The notes: generated by a model not told the origin, from the sequence alone. Shown: positions 7,249 through 16,713, counted from the stretch's first letter. The stretch: DNA of 39,597 nt from Desulfobacterales bacterium (GCA_014382905.1 JACNIU010000166.1:1877-41473), one strand, 5' to 3'. Program-made: numbers and translations.

Positions 7249-8694
7249 ATGGCGTTAGAATTAAGACAATCATTGGGCCTATCCCAGCATCTTGTGATGA
7301 CCCCCCAGTTGCAGCAGGCAATTAAACTCCTGCAGCTGTCAAGGCTTGAACTCCTTGAGACCATTTCCCAGGAAATTGACGAAAACCCTTTATTAGATGA
7401 ACTTACGACCGGGGAAGTTGAACAGGATGAAGGGGAAGATGAGAGGGAAGAGACGTCAGGCCAAGAACCGCCCGAGCTACCCGAAGTGAAGGTTGAGGAG
7501 CGGATCCGTGATGACGTTGACTGGGAGGCCTATATTACAGAATATAATACCGGCTGGGCTGAAACCCGGTACGAGGAAAGGGATACCCCAACCTTTGAAA
7601 ATATCACCGACACCAAGACGAATCTCTCGACGCACCTTATCTGGCAGCTCAACATGAGCAACGTAGATGAGAAACAAAAAGAGATTGGGGTTCACATCAT
7701 CGGAAATCTGGATGAGGACGGATATCTGGACATCCCCCTGGAAGAGATATCACAGGCTACCGGGCATCCTTTTGAAAAAGTGCTGGAGACCCTCCAATTG
7801 ATTCAGAACTTTGATCCAGTGGGAGTGGCAGCCCGAGACCTCCAGGAATGTCTGCTCATTCAGACCAGATTCCTAAATCTCGGGGGCACCATCGTTGAAA
7901 AGATGATTCTGGATCACCTAAAGGCCCTGGAAGAAAAGAAGTATGATAAGATTGCGAGCAGCCTTTCATTGCCCATTCAGGATGTCATTTCGGCGGTATC
8001 GCTGATTCAGGGATTGGATCCGAGACCCGGCAGGGTTTACTCAAACGATGAGACCATCTACATAACTCCCGATATTTATGTTTTGAAAGTGGGTGATGAT
8101 TATGAAATAGTCCAAAATGAGGATGGACTGCCCAAGTTGAGGATCAATGCTTATTATAAGAGGATTTTGCAGAATAAATCCCCTTTATCAGAGGACACAA
8201 AGGCATACATCCAGGAAAAGCTGAGATCTGCGGCCTGGTTGATAAAGAGTATTCATCAGCGTCAACGGACCCTGTTTCGAGTCACAGAGAGTATTGTCCG
8301 CTTTCAAAGAGAATTTCTTGATAAAGGTATCACGCATCTCAAACCCCTCGTTCTTCGTAACGTGGCTGAAGATATTGAGATGCACGAGTCCACTGTTAGC
8401 AGGGTTACCACAAACAAATATGTTTATACGCCTCAGGGTCTTTTTGAGCTAAAGTTCTTTTTTAATAGTTCCATCAGCAGGCTTGACGGGGAAGCCCTTG
8501 CGTCTGAAAGTGTGAAAGAACAGATTCGAAAAGTCATCAAGAACGAAGACAAAGCAAAGCCCTACAGCGATAAAGAGATTGAAAAAATGATGAAGCGACT
8601 TAACATAAATATTGCCCGTCGTACAGTTGCAAAATACAGAGAATCAATGGGTATCTTGCCGTCGCGGAAGAGGAAGGATTTTCTGTTACAGTAA
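7249..8694 (+). CDS. rpoN: RNA polymerase sigma-54 factor
   Basis: Alternative sigma factor that recognises -24/-12 promoters and needs AAA+ activators. The N-terminal activator-interacting region is Leu/Gln-rich (residues 1-50, LGLSQHLVMTPQLQQAIKLL), followed by an acidic linker, the core-binding domain, the helix-turn-helix region around DIEMHESTVSRVTTNKYV, and the RpoN box ARRTVAKYRE at 456-465. Length 481 is typical. It starts 25 nt after lptB with no clear Shine-Dalgarno, suggesting translational coupling. The lptB-rpoN-hpf-ptsN order is conserved widely in Proteobacteria. Confidence 0.97.
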   Translation: MALELRQSLGLSQHLVMTPQLQQAIKLLQLSRLELLETISQEIDENPLLDELTTGEVEQDEGEDEREETSGQEPPELPEVKVEERIRDDVDWEAYITEYNTGWAETRYEERDTPTFENITDTKTNLSTHLIWQLNMSNVDEKQKEIGVHIIGNLDEDGYLDIPLEEISQATGHPFEKVLETLQLIQNFDPVGVAARDLQECLLIQTRFLNLGGTIVEKMILDHLKALEEKKYDKIASSLSLPIQDVISAVSLIQGLDPRPGRVYSNDETIYITPDIYVLKVGDDYEIVQNEDGLPKLRINAYYKRILQNKSPLSEDTKAYIQEKLRSAAWLIKSIHQRQRTLFRVTESIVRFQREFLDKGITHLKPLVLRNVAEDIEMHESTVSRVTTNKYVYTPQGLFELKFFFNSSISRLDGEALASESVKEQIRKVIKNEDKAKPYSDKEIEKMMKRLNINIARRTVAKYRESMGILPSRKRKDFLLQ

Positions 8695-8853
8695 CCCCCC
8701 GTAAGAAGCTTGAGCATCGGTGCTTGTTGTTTTTAAGGGAATAGGAGTTTATTTTTCATATGATCTTCGCTATAGTTACAGGGTTTTCTAACGGGGCAAA
8801 CCTTTAACATAAAGTTATTTGGCGCTTTACACTTACCACCCGGAGGAACCTTT

Positions 8854-9393
8854 ATGGATATTACGGTAACATTCAGACACATTGAACCTATAGAGAGCCT
8901 TAAGGCCTACGCTGAAGAGAAGGTGTCTAAGATTAAGAAATACCTGGACACTCCCTTGGAAGCCAACATTGTATTGACCGTTGAAAAATTCAGACATATA
9001 GCAGATGTAACCCTCAGTCTAAACGGAACACCGATAAAAGCAGTTGAAGAAACCGGTGATATGTACTCGGCTATTGACCAGGTTATGGACAAGGTCGAAA
9101 ACCGGGTCAAGAAACATATCTCCAAGATCAGAAACCATCGGCAGGAAGGCGCAAAAGGTGAAGCTGATACTTTGAACGAAGAGGTAAATTACGCCGTCGC
9201 AATGGCTCATGATGAGCCCACGATCGAAGTCGAAGAAATGTTTGCCAAACCAATGGACCCGGAAGAGGCAGCGATGCAGCTTAACTTGATGAAACAGGAC
9301 TTCCTGGTTTTTAGAAATGCCAAATCAAGGGAAATCAACGTTATCTACAAGCGAAGCGACGGCAATCTCGGGCTCATCGAGCCCTCTAATTAG
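8854..9393 (+). CDS. hpf: Long-form ribosome hibernation promoting factor
   Basis: Binds the 30S decoding region and dimerises 70S ribosomes to 100S when growth stops. The N-terminal HPF/RaiA domain (about 1-100) reads MDITVTFRHIEP, YAEEKVSKIKKYL and YSAIDQVMDKVENRVKKH. After an acidic linker, the C-terminal dimerisation domain (about 120-177) ends in FLVFRNAKSREINVIYKR. The length of 179 marks the long form. A strong GGAGGA precedes the ATG. The 159-nt gap after rpoN may hold its own promoter; I see no clear -24/-12 element. Confidence 0.94.
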   Translation: MDITVTFRHIEPIESLKAYAEEKVSKIKKYLDTPLEANIVLTVEKFRHIADVTLSLNGTPIKAVEETGDMYSAIDQVMDKVENRVKKHISKIRNHRQEGAKGEADTLNEEVNYAVAMAHDEPTIEVEEMFAKPMDPEEAAMQLNLMKQDFLVFRNAKSREINVIYKRSDGNLGLIEPSN

Positions 9394-9476
9394 TTTCCAT
9401 CCGGAAAGGCCTTTTTCTCTCCGGGCAGGAGGGCCTGCGGATTGGAAGTGGGCATCTAAATTGGCTGGTTTATGGA

Positions 9477-9938
9477 ATGAAGCTTTCTGAAATCATCACA
9501 ATAGATAATATTATACCTGAGCTCAAGGCTAAAGATAAGAAAGGCGTCTTAGGAGAATTGGCTGAAGTAATCTCCAAGCATGATCCGAATATAGACAAAG
9601 GAACGCTTGTCAAGGTCCTTGTCGAGAGAGAACACCTTGGAAGCACAGGAATAGGCGATGGTGTTGCCATTCCCCACGGTAAGCTGAACTGTGTAGGACG
9701 TCCCATTGTATCATTCGGAAAGAGTAAGGAAGGGCTTGATTTTGACTCCATGGATGGACAGCCTGCTTATCTCTTCTTCCTGCTCTTGGCCCCCGAGAAT
9801 TCATCCGGTGTACACCTACAGGTCCTGACCAAGATCGCAAGGATTTTGAAAAACAGCGCTTTCCGGAAAGAGTTGATGCGTGCTCAGACTAAAGAGGAGC
9901 TTTACCAAACGATTATTCAATCTGACAGAGAATCTTAG
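9477..9938 (+). CDS. ptsN: Nitrogen PTS enzyme IIA (PtsN/EIIA-Ntr)
   Basis: Regulatory phosphocarrier of the nitrogen PTS, not a sugar transporter component. The phosphorylated His is His67 in AIPHGKL; LGSTGIGDGVAIPH and the LLLAPENSSGVHLQVLTKIARIL block are diagnostic. Length 153 is normal. It follows hpf as in most Proteobacteria. The ribosome-binding site is weak. Its likely phosphate donors (EI-Ntr, NPr) are not in the window. Confidence 0.94.
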   Translation: MKLSEIITIDNIIPELKAKDKKGVLGELAEVISKHDPNIDKGTLVKVLVEREHLGSTGIGDGVAIPHGKLNCVGRPIVSFGKSKEGLDFDSMDGQPAYLFFLLLAPENSSGVHLQVLTKIARILKNSAFRKELMRAQTKEELYQTIIQSDRES

Positions 9939-10018
9939 GGCGAGCCCTTAGCTGTCCCTGCAGGATGAATCGAGCTCCCATCCGAAGAGCATCCAAACAC
10001 GTAACGAGGTTTGAGCCA

Positions 10019-10420
10019 ATGATCGGACTGCTAATCATCTCCCACTGTAACCTGGGAAAGGAATTCCTGAACGCCGCTGAACTGATTGTGGGACGGCTGG
10101 AGGCAGCCGATTCCATTGCCATCACGCAGACAACCGAAAGCGAGGAGATACTGAAGGAGATTTCCGAAAAGATACGTGCACTGAACCAGGGGCAAGGGGT
10201 CCTTGTGCTTACCGATATGTTTGGCGGAACTCCTTCCAATCTAAGCCTATCCTTTCTAAATGACGAGACGCTCGAGGTATTGACAGGGGTTAACCTCCCG
10301 ATGGTTATTGCCGTTGCCAAAGACCGGGATAACCTGACATTAAATGAACTAGGTGAAAGGGCCCAGCAGGCAGGCAAACGGAGCATCACTTTAGCCGGGA
10401 AATTACTTAAGACCGCATGA
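10019..10420 (+). CDS. PTS EIIA component, mannose/fructose family (ManX-like)
   Basis: A small cytoplasmic EIIA-Man domain protein. His9 in IISHCNLGKEF corresponds to the phosphorylated His10 of E. coli ManX; LTDMFGGTPSNLSL is the second signature. An in-frame ATG at 9965 adds 18 residues unlike the family; ATG 10019 lies 8 nt after GAGGT and gives 133 residues, so I chose it. No IIB, IIC or IID genes follow, which points to a regulatory role as in other deltaproteobacterial rpoN loci. It overlaps rimI by 4 nt. Confidence 0.9.
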   Translation: MIGLLIISHCNLGKEFLNAAELIVGRLEAADSIAITQTTESEEILKEISEKIRALNQGQGVLVLTDMFGGTPSNLSLSFLNDETLEVLTGVNLPMVIAVAKDRDNLTLNELGERAQQAGKRSITLAGKLLKTA

Positions 10421-10905
10421 TCTCCCTCGTTAACGTAACCGAGGAAAATTTTCCGAAATTTCAGGCTGATATCCTTTTTATTGAAAACTGCTCGTTCCCG
10501 TCTCCCTGGGACTTGAACTCCTTTTCAAGGGAGATCGAGAGATTGATCTCTCACCTCTGGACCCTCTCAGTCGATCAGGTCCTGGCAGGATATATCTGCT
10601 TTTGGATTTTTGCCGGCGAGACCCATTTGATGAATGTAGCTGTTCATCGCGAATGGCGCGGGAAGGGCATTGGGTATCGTCTCTTGTCCAAAATGTTTGA
10701 AGTCTCAATATTTACGGGGGCTCAAACAGCATGGTTAGAGGTTAGGCCTTCAAACCTTGCGGCGAGGTCTCTATATGAAAAGGCGGGTTTCAAGGAGGTG
10801 GGCCGCAGGCCGCATTATTACGACGACACGCATGAAGATGCTATTATCATGTCTGTGCCTGTCAAAGGTAACTCTTCAATATTCAGTGGCAGTATAAAAG
10901 GCTGA
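10417..10905 (+). CDS. rimI: GNAT N-acetyltransferase, RimI-like (ribosomal protein S18 alanine)
   Basis: Transfers acetyl from acetyl-CoA to the N-terminus of ribosomal protein S18 in the RimI family. The acetyl-CoA site is NVAVHREWRGKGIGYRLL (RxxGxG), followed by WLEVRPSNLAARSLYEKAGFKEVGRRPHYY, a near-diagnostic RimI stretch. Length 162. The ATGA overlap with the EIIA gene makes it the last member of the long operon; a 179-nt gap follows before gap. Confidence 0.9.
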   Translation: MISLVNVTEENFPKFQADILFIENCSFPSPWDLNSFSREIERLISHLWTLSVDQVLAGYICFWIFAGETHLMNVAVHREWRGKGIGYRLLSKMFEVSIFTGAQTAWLEVRPSNLAARSLYEKAGFKEVGRRPHYYDDTHEDAIIMSVPVKGNSSIFSGSIKG

Positions 10906-11084
10906 CGCCCAAATTCCCAACAGGACTTTACCTGTTAAGGTTTTATCCGCGGGATATTGAGAAGATACTGTCAAAGGGACCGAAGTAAGTTAAAGTCAGT
11001 AAAACGCTGCAGGTAGAAGGTTTCATTAGGCTACTGATTGATTATCGAACCCAGTATCAAGACACAGGGATAAGGAGGTGGAAG

Positions 11085-12086
11085 ATGTCTTTAAGAGTGG
11101 CTGTAAACGGTTTTGGCAGAATCGGAAGGATGGTTTTCAGGGCCGGTATCAACAATCCCGCAATTGAATTTGTGGCCATAAATGATCTCACCGACCCTCC
11201 AACTCTGGCCCATCTGTTAAAATATGACTCTGTGCATGGAGTTCTTGGCGCTGAAATTTCGAGCACGGATAATTCCCTCATTGTCAACGGGAAAGAGATC
11301 GAGATATTCACTGAAAGGGACCCCTCAAATCTACCCTGGGGGAATCTCGGTATTGAAACGGTATTTGAGTGCACCGGCCTTTTCAGAGACAGGGAGAAGG
11401 CTTCGGGGCATTTAAAGGCCGGGGCCAAAAAGGTGATTATATCCGCACCGGCCAAGGGGCCTGATCTGACGGTGGTTATGGGGGTCAACCAGGATGAATA
11501 CGATGCCAGGAAACATCATATCGTTTCCAACGCCTCCTGCACAACCAACTGCCTTGCTCCCCCCTGCAAGGTCCTCCTGGATCATTTTGGGATTGAAAAG
11601 GGACTGATGACCACGACGCATTCTTACACCGGTGACCAGCGGCTCCTGGATTTCCCGCACAAAGATCTGAGAAGGGCGAGGGCCGCAGCGCTTTCCATGA
11701 TACCAACCACGACCGGGGCGGCAAAGGCCGTCGCTCTGGTCCTACCACAACTGGAAGGCAAATTAAACGGAATGGCCATCCGGGTGCCCACCCCTAACGT
11801 CTCGTTAGTGGACCTTGTCGCTCAGTTGAAGAAACCCGCGACCGCCACTGAAATCAACGATACCATGAAAGAGGCTGCCGGGACCTATCTCAAAGGGATC
11901 CTGGCCTTCAGCGAAGAGCCCCTTGTTTCTATTGATTTTAACGGCACAGCGGTTTCGTCTACCATAGACGGGCCATGCACCATGGCCATCGGTGATATGG
12001 TTAAGATCCTGGCCTGGTATGATAACGAATTCGGCTATTCCAACCGGATGGTAGATCTGGCCCTTCACATGGCCGGCAATACTTAA
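11085..12086 (+). CDS. gap: Type I glyceraldehyde-3-phosphate dehydrogenase
   Basis: Phosphorylating GAPDH of glycolysis/gluconeogenesis. The NAD fold NGFGRIGR is at residues 8-15, and Asp34 in AINDL fits NAD preference. Catalytic Cys152 (SNASCTTNC) and His179 ([10 protein letters not shown]) have the standard 27-residue spacing. The C-terminal [15 protein letters not shown] is intact. Length 333. A strong AAGGAGG precedes the ATG. tpiA follows after 47 nt, so the two are probably one transcript. Confidence 0.97.
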   Translation: MSLRVAVNGFGRIGRMVFRAGINNPAIEFVAINDLTDPPTLAHLLKYDSVHGVLGAEISSTDNSLIVNGKEIEIFTERDPSNLPWGNLGIETVFECTGLFRDREKASGHLKAGAKKVIISAPAKGPDLTVVMGVNQDEYDARKHHIVSNASCTTNCLAPPCKVLLDHFGIEKGLMTTTHSYTGDQRLLDFPHKDLRRARAAALSMIPTTTGAAKAVALVLPQLEGKLNGMAIRVPTPNVSLVDLVAQLKKPATATEINDTMKEAAGTYLKGILAFSEEPLVSIDFNGTAVSSTIDGPCTMAIGDMVKILAWYDNEFGYSNRMVDLALHMAGNT

Positions 12087-12133
12087 GTGATGACTTTTTA
12101 TAAGATTTATTGATTCTTGGAGTGCGCTGACAA

Positions 12134-12904
12134 ATGCTTGAAAGAAAACCGATGATTGCCGGCAATTGGAAGATGAATCTGAGCTATACTCAGGCAGAAA
12201 ATCTTATAAAGAGTATCGCTGAAGGAATAGAAGGCCTTGAGGGGGTGGATATTTTAGTAGCCCCTCCATTCACCCACCTCGCCCACGTCAGACAGGCCAT
12301 GGGGAACTCCCGGATCTTTCTGGCGGGGCAAAATATGCATTGGGAGATGAGCGGGGCTTACACGGGGGAGATATCCGGAAGGATGCTTCAGGAGGCAACA
12401 TGCACCCATGTCATCTTAGGCCATTCCGAAAGGCGCATTATATTTAAAGAAACGAGCGAGATGATTGACCTTAAAGTCAGGGCCGCATCTTTCCTGAGTC
12501 TAATTCCAATTTTGTGTGTTGGGGAAACACTTGAACAGAGAGAGGCCGGCCAGACCTTCGCGGTGATTAAGGAACAATTGGATCTTTCATTCCAAAACTT
12601 CAGGGCAGACGAACTGATGCGTCCCTCCACTATTCTGGCCTATGAGCCGGTTTGGGCAATCGGAACAGGCCGTACTGCAACGCCCGATCAGGCGGAGGAA
12701 GTTCACCGTTTTATTCGACAGTGGATCGAGAACAACTTCAATACAGGGACAGCGGCCCTGGTACGAATCCTATACGGTGGCAGCGTAAAACCCGAAAACA
12801 TTGCCGAACTCATGTCACAGCCGGATATCGATGGGGCCTTAGTCGGTGGGGCGAGCCTTAAAGGAGATTCATTTGTTCAGATCGCCCGTTATAAAGAAGG
12901 ATGA
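12134..12904 (+). CDS. tpiA: Triose-phosphate isomerase
   Basis: Interconverts dihydroxyacetone phosphate and glyceraldehyde 3-phosphate. Catalytic residues are Lys13 (AGNWKMN), His97 (LGHSERR) and Glu171 (AYEPVWAIGTG); the phosphate-gripping YGGSVKPEN and GALVGGASL loops are present. Length 256 is normal. It is in the same direction as gap and secG, an order seen in many Proteobacteria; a repeat element now separates it from secG. Confidence 0.97.
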   Translation: MLERKPMIAGNWKMNLSYTQAENLIKSIAEGIEGLEGVDILVAPPFTHLAHVRQAMGNSRIFLAGQNMHWEMSGAYTGEISGRMLQEATCTHVILGHSERRIIFKETSEMIDLKVRAASFLSLIPILCVGETLEQREAGQTFAVIKEQLDLSFQNFRADELMRPSTILAYEPVWAIGTGRTATPDQAEEVHRFIRQWIENNFNTGTAALVRILYGGSVKPENIAELMSQPDIDGALVGGASLKGDSFVQIARYKEG

Positions 12905-12958
12905 TTGAAACACTTTTTTATTGCAAATTAATTCATATTGGTTTAAATAATAGGATTG

Positions 12959-13133
12959 GAGACCTTTGAAAAATGCTCAATTTTGGTCAAGGTCAAGGAA
13001 GGTGAAAATTTCAACCACAGGAATATATTGAATATTTCGAGGATTGAAATTTGAGTCTGACCCCAGTACCATCTTCCGGAGCTACGGGGCAGGCGCTGAG
13101 ATTGGCCAAAAGGGGGCGTTTTGCAAAGGTCTC
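12959..13133. repeat. MITE-like repeat with GAGACCTTTG terminal inverted repeats
   Basis: Outer ends are GAGACCTTTGAAAAA on the left and the reverse complement GAGACCTTTGCAAAA on the right (14 of 15 match), about 175 bp apart, between tpiA and secG. No convincing protein is encoded. The ten-base end CAAAGGTCTC recurs at 3504-3513. It looks like a small non-autonomous element; I see no transposase and no clear target duplication. Confidence 0.5.
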
Positions 13134-13180
13134 GATTGGTGTTACCAAATCCTGTTCAATTGACAGAAAGAGGCCTTTAA

Positions 13181-13510
13181 ATGGTACCTATTATAATTAT
13201 TCTTCACGTCTGTGTATGTGTCGCTTTAATCCTGATCGTCCTCCTCCAGAAGGGTAAAGGAGCTGGCATGGGGGCGGCCTTTGGAGGTTCCAGCCAGACT
13301 GTTTTCGGGAGCGCTGGCGCAACAACCTTTCTCCATAAGGTGACGACGGTAATAGCTGTAGTATTTATGCTGACTTCTCTGGGTCTTTCCTTTTTCTTCG
13401 GGAGAGGAGGCCCTTCCTCCATCATGGAGGATGTTAATCCCTCACAGCCTCCGGCGGCAGAAACAGGTGCTGCGCCGGCGAAAACCGGCGGAACCCAGGA
13501 TAAGCAGTGA
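13181..13510 (+). CDS. secG: Preprotein translocase subunit SecG
   Basis: Small membrane subunit of the SecYEG channel. Two membrane segments (about 3-21 and 53-72) flank the conserved cytoplasmic loop LLQKGKGAGMGAAFGG, with the family FGSAGATTFL motif after it. A hydrophilic Pro/Ala-rich tail brings it to 109 residues. GAGG lies 8 nt before the ATG. tRNA-Leu follows 13 nt after the stop, a secG/tRNA-Leu linkage common in Gram-negatives. Confidence 0.95.
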   Translation: MVPIIIILHVCVCVALILIVLLQKGKGAGMGAAFGGSSQTVFGSAGATTFLHKVTTVIAVVFMLTSLGLSFFFGRGGPSSIMEDVNPSQPPAAETGAAPAKTGGTQDKQ

Positions 13511-13523
13511 TAGGGAGAGACTT

Positions 13524-13610
13524 GCCGAAGTGGTGGAAATTGGTAGACACGCTATCTTGAGGGGGTAGTGGGCCACGCCCGTGCGGGTTCAAGTCCCGCC
13601 TTCGGCACCA
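13524..13610 (+). tRNA. tRNA-Leu (anticodon GAG)
   Basis: An 87-nt class II tRNA with a long variable arm. Acceptor GCCGAAG pairs with CTTCGGC; the anticodon arm CTATC-TTGAGGG-GGTAG puts GAG in the loop; the T arm is GCGGG-TTCAAGT-CCCGC; 3' ACCA is encoded. Confidence 0.96.
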
Positions 13611-13787
13611 TAATAATATTGGGCTGATGACGTTTTGCCTTTTGCGGTTTGTATTTATTGCTGCTCTAAAGAGACCATAAGAAATCCCCACCTGTTTTAC
13701 CCTGCTAATAACATCTGCGACTTCTGATGGTCGTTAACTCTATCCGAGATCAACCCTTCGGTTTAAGGCTTAGCCTCAGGACACTCA

Positions 13788-15266
13788 GTGGACAAGACCC
13801 TAAGTTTATCTCACATCGAAAATACCCTTCACCACCTCAATTACCGGTGGACCCTGCAGGCCCTTGCCATGTGGAAGGGAGACGAGGCCCCCTTTAAGCT
13901 TTACCAGTTCTATGACACATATGAGGATTTCATCAGCCTGGAGACCTTAAAGAATATCGACGACCTTGATGAAGGGTCTGAGAAAATCCGGCTGAAACAC
14001 GCCCTGATTGATCATTACCTGCAACGCGCCCTTCTCCCCCATGAGACGGAAATGCGCACCTGGATGAAGGGTGCCTCGGCTCATGTGGATGAAAAGAGAA
14101 TCTATTTCAAAGATATCATCCCGTGGTGTCAAAAGTACAGCACCTACGAGAAACGGCAGACACTGCAAAGGGAAACCGGTCCTCTCTGTAAATTCCTGAC
14201 CCCCTTTGCCTTGAATTATTGGAATATTCTTCTGGAGATCCTCGCGGGTGAACTGGGGTTTGAAAACTACTTAGACTATTGCCATGAAAAAAAAGGTCTT
14301 GATTACCACTATTATTATCAATTTCTGGAGAATCTCCTTTTAGAGAGTGATGACCTTTATTTTCCGGCGATGGAGCGCTGGTGCAGGGAGCGATTCGGAC
14401 GTCCGTTAAAGGATCTCACCCGATTCGATGCCATTAATATCCTGGGATTAAGCCATCTGGACACCCTCTTCCCCGAGAAACCTGTAGCGGCGTTGACATC
14501 TTTTTTTGAGTGCTGGGGGATTAACATTGAAGACACACCCGGACTCAACCTGGAAATCGGACGGGACAAAGGAAAAAGCGCCCAGGCGATGAGTTTTGTT
14601 CTCCAGGTGCCGGAAGAGGTCTACATCTTGATGAATCCGGAGGGTGGATGGATTGACCTGGAAACCCTGTGGCATGAATTTGGACATGGTCTGTCCGCTG
14701 TTTTTACCTCACCCGATCTCTCGATTGTAAAGAAAGACCTGGCCACATCGTTCAGCCTGTCCGAAGCATTCGCATTTCTTAACCAGAACCTAACCCTCTC
14801 TCTCCCCTTTCTGACGGACTATCTGGGGTTTGCGCCTGGTGTTTCAGAGGAACTTCACTATTATAAAATCCTCAAAGATCTTTCCATGTTCAGACGATAT
14901 TCCGCCAAGTTCTTGGCCGAGTATAAGATGTTTTCAACAGGAAATCTCTCAGACGGTCGACCCTATGCAGAATTGATGGCCCGATATACCGGTTTTTATT
15001 ACCAACCAGAAAGCCACCTTTTCGATCTGGTCCCCGAACTCTACACCCTGGATTATGTCCTGGGATGGCTGGCAGAGACCGTAATGGAGAGCCATCTTAA
15101 AGAGCGCCTGGGGTCCGGGTGGATGTTTAGTCAGGGAGCGGGCCGGATTTTGAAGGAATGGTGGCAACAGGGAAACCAGCACGACATCCCCATGTTCTTA
15201 GAGGTAAATGGCCTGGAGCCGTTAAATGCAGACCGGATCATGAAGCGGTGGAAGGAAGTGCTGTAG
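13788..15266 (+). CDS. M3-type (oligoendopeptidase-like) zinc metallopeptidase
   Basis: A 492-residue cytoplasmic peptidase (no signal peptide). The zinc site is WHEFGHGLSAVF with His296, Glu297 and His300; Glu326 in SLSEAFAF is the probable third ligand, as in the M3 clan. The rest is helical with no other domain. Sequence outside the site is divergent, so substrate (oligopeptides by analogy) is inferred. The start is GTG with CAGGA 6 nt upstream. It follows tRNA-Leu by 177 nt and converges on the M23 gene. Confidence 0.78.
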   Translation: MDKTLSLSHIENTLHHLNYRWTLQALAMWKGDEAPFKLYQFYDTYEDFISLETLKNIDDLDEGSEKIRLKHALIDHYLQRALLPHETEMRTWMKGASAHVDEKRIYFKDIIPWCQKYSTYEKRQTLQRETGPLCKFLTPFALNYWNILLEILAGELGFENYLDYCHEKKGLDYHYYYQFLENLLLESDDLYFPAMERWCRERFGRPLKDLTRFDAINILGLSHLDTLFPEKPVAALTSFFECWGINIEDTPGLNLEIGRDKGKSAQAMSFVLQVPEEVYILMNPEGGWIDLETLWHEFGHGLSAVFTSPDLSIVKKDLATSFSLSEAFAFLNQNLTLSLPFLTDYLGFAPGVSEELHYYKILKDLSMFRRYSAKFLAEYKMFSTGNLSDGRPYAELMARYTGFYYQPESHLFDLVPELYTLDYVLGWLAETVMESHLKERLGSGWMFSQGAGRILKEWWQQGNQHDIPMFLEVNGLEPLNADRIMKRWKEVL

Positions 15267-15316
15267 GCGTTTTTCATAAGGTCTCAAAGCCGGCGACCGT
15301 GAGGGTGAGATATCAT

Positions 15317-15346
15317 GTTGCGGGTTACGAGTTACAAGTTGCGGGT
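15317..15346. repeat. Short degenerate GTTGCGGGTTACGAGTTAC-type tract
   Basis: Loosely repeated units (gttgcgggtt, acgagttac, aagttgcgggt) sit between the convergent M3 and M23 genes and run up to the M23 stop codon. It belongs to the same style of low-complexity tract as 18661-18738. Confidence 0.4.
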
Positions 15347-16713
15347 CAGCGTTTGAGGATGTCCAGTTTCTTCGTTATGTTATCCTGAATCCAGTGGCTG
15401 TCCCACCATTCAATCGGATCAACGAACAGACCGTTGACCATGACACCAAAATGGAGGTGGTCGCCCCCGGCCAATCCGGTTTGCCCGGTTGATCCGATGA
15501 CCTCGCCTTTCACAACTTCCTGACCGGGCTGGACGCCAATATTGCTGAGATGCGAATACGTCGAAGCAAGACCCTGACCGTGATCCAAGACCACTGTCAG
15601 CCCATAGATCCCGAGGCGATCAGCAAAAATCACACGCCCGTTGTTGGCGGCCTCGACACCGGAATTGGCCAAAGAAGCCAGATCCACGCCCATATGCACC
15701 TGTTCATCGATTTTCTCGCCGTTATAATAGTAGATTCGCTTTTCGCCGAATGTGGCCATATTCGCAGCGTTTTTCAGCCTCAACCAGACCCCGTCCCAGT
15801 ATCGTGTGGGGCTTGTTTTTGTCCTCAGGTTGTAGAAGACCAATGCATTTTCACGTCTCAAATCCTGATTGATCTTGAGAAATTTTCCAATCTCCTCCCC
15901 GGTAACGTCCTTGAGATAAGAAGAGAAATAGGGGAGTATTCGCTCCATAAACCGGTCCGTTATATTGATTTTTTCTGTCCGGAAATGACTCTTCCTGACA
16001 TGGCAATAAAAGTTGGCTTTTGAACGGTTGCCTGCCTTGTCTTCTGCCCAAAGATAGATTTCCGGATCCCTCTCGGTATCGATAGGAATGCCGAAATAAC
16101 AGACATGCATCCCTTCTTGCGAGCCTTGTGCCGCCGGAAACCCAGGGAAAAAGGAGTCCTTTACAAAAAGCCCGCTCTTTGCCGAATCAGAACTGGTCTG
16201 GTAAACCACAAGGCCGCTTCCGCCTCTGTTGACATAATGAAGCCTGCTCACCGCCCTGATGGCGGGAGGGATCGTGTCAACGATCATCTTATGTTCAAGA
16301 ATCGACAGATTCCCGTCTCCCCCGCTTCTTCTTGAATAATCCCATACATGTACATAGAGATCCACCCTCCCCTGCGCCAAATTGAGCGTCGAGGGATCAA
16401 TGGAAAACCGGGTCTCAAAGCGATGTGTGCCGTCACAATTGAGCAGGCCCTTAAACGGGAATATCTTCTCGAGAACAGTCATATTCCGGCCCGCCTGCTG
16501 CAAAGAGACCTTAATATTCCTGAGCCCTCTTTTCGCGTCGGTCGCAATGAGGGAAAATTCTTTTTTTTCTGTAAGAAACTCGGGTAACGGTTCTAACTGT
16601 ACCCGGGGTGTTTCTGACTCAAAAATGGTAATCAAGAACCAGCAGAGAAAGCCCAGGACAATTAATATGGAGCTGACAGTCAACGCCAGTCCTAAATTTC
16701 GTTTTTTTCCCAT
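15346..16713 (-). CDS. Membrane-anchored M23 (LytM-type) peptidase
   Basis: A 455-residue cell-envelope protein. The N-terminus is basic with one membrane segment (about 8-30). A long extracytoplasmic region follows, with Ig-like stretches (for example DTIPPAIRAV, LWAEDKAGNRSKANFY). A C-terminal M23 domain has zinc ligands His340 and Asp344 (HMGVD) and the HLH of DHLHFG (His419, His421). All zinc residues are present, so it is probably an active peptidoglycan endopeptidase, not a degenerate activator. It stands alone and is convergent with the M3 gene. Confidence 0.9.
   Translation of the reverse strand: MGKKRNLGLALTVSSILIVLGFLCWFLITIFESETPRVQLEPLPEFLTEKKEFSLIATDAKRGLRNIKVSLQQAGRNMTVLEKIFPFKGLLNCDGTHRFETRFSIDPSTLNLAQGRVDLYVHVWDYSRRSGGDGNLSILEHKMIVDTIPPAIRAVSRLHYVNRGGSGLVVYQTSSDSAKSGLFVKDSFFPGFPAAQGSQEGMHVCYFGIPIDTERDPEIYLWAEDKAGNRSKANFYCHVRKSHFRTEKINITDRFMERILPYFSSYLKDVTGEEIGKFLKINQDLRRENALVFYNLRTKTSPTRYWDGVWLRLKNAANMATFGEKRIYYYNGEKIDEQVHMGVDLASLANSGVEAANNGRVIFADRLGIYGLTVVLDHGQGLASTYSHLSNIGVQPGQEVVKGEVIGSTGQTGLAGGDHLHFGVMVNGLFVDPIEWWDSHWIQDNITKKLDILKR

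Noticed and set aside
8695-8853. Sigma-54 (-24/-12) promoter in front of hpf
   Set aside because: No GG-N10-GC arrangement of adequate quality could be found; TGGCGC near 8819 lacks a proper partner.
13051-13257. 68-residue plus frame upstream of secG
   Set aside because: It is made of the MITE-like repeat plus the out-of-frame start of secG, and secG itself is certain.
13434-13691. 85-residue minus frame containing RRRDLNPHGRG
   Set aside because: It is the well-known false protein produced by reading the antisense of tRNA-Leu.
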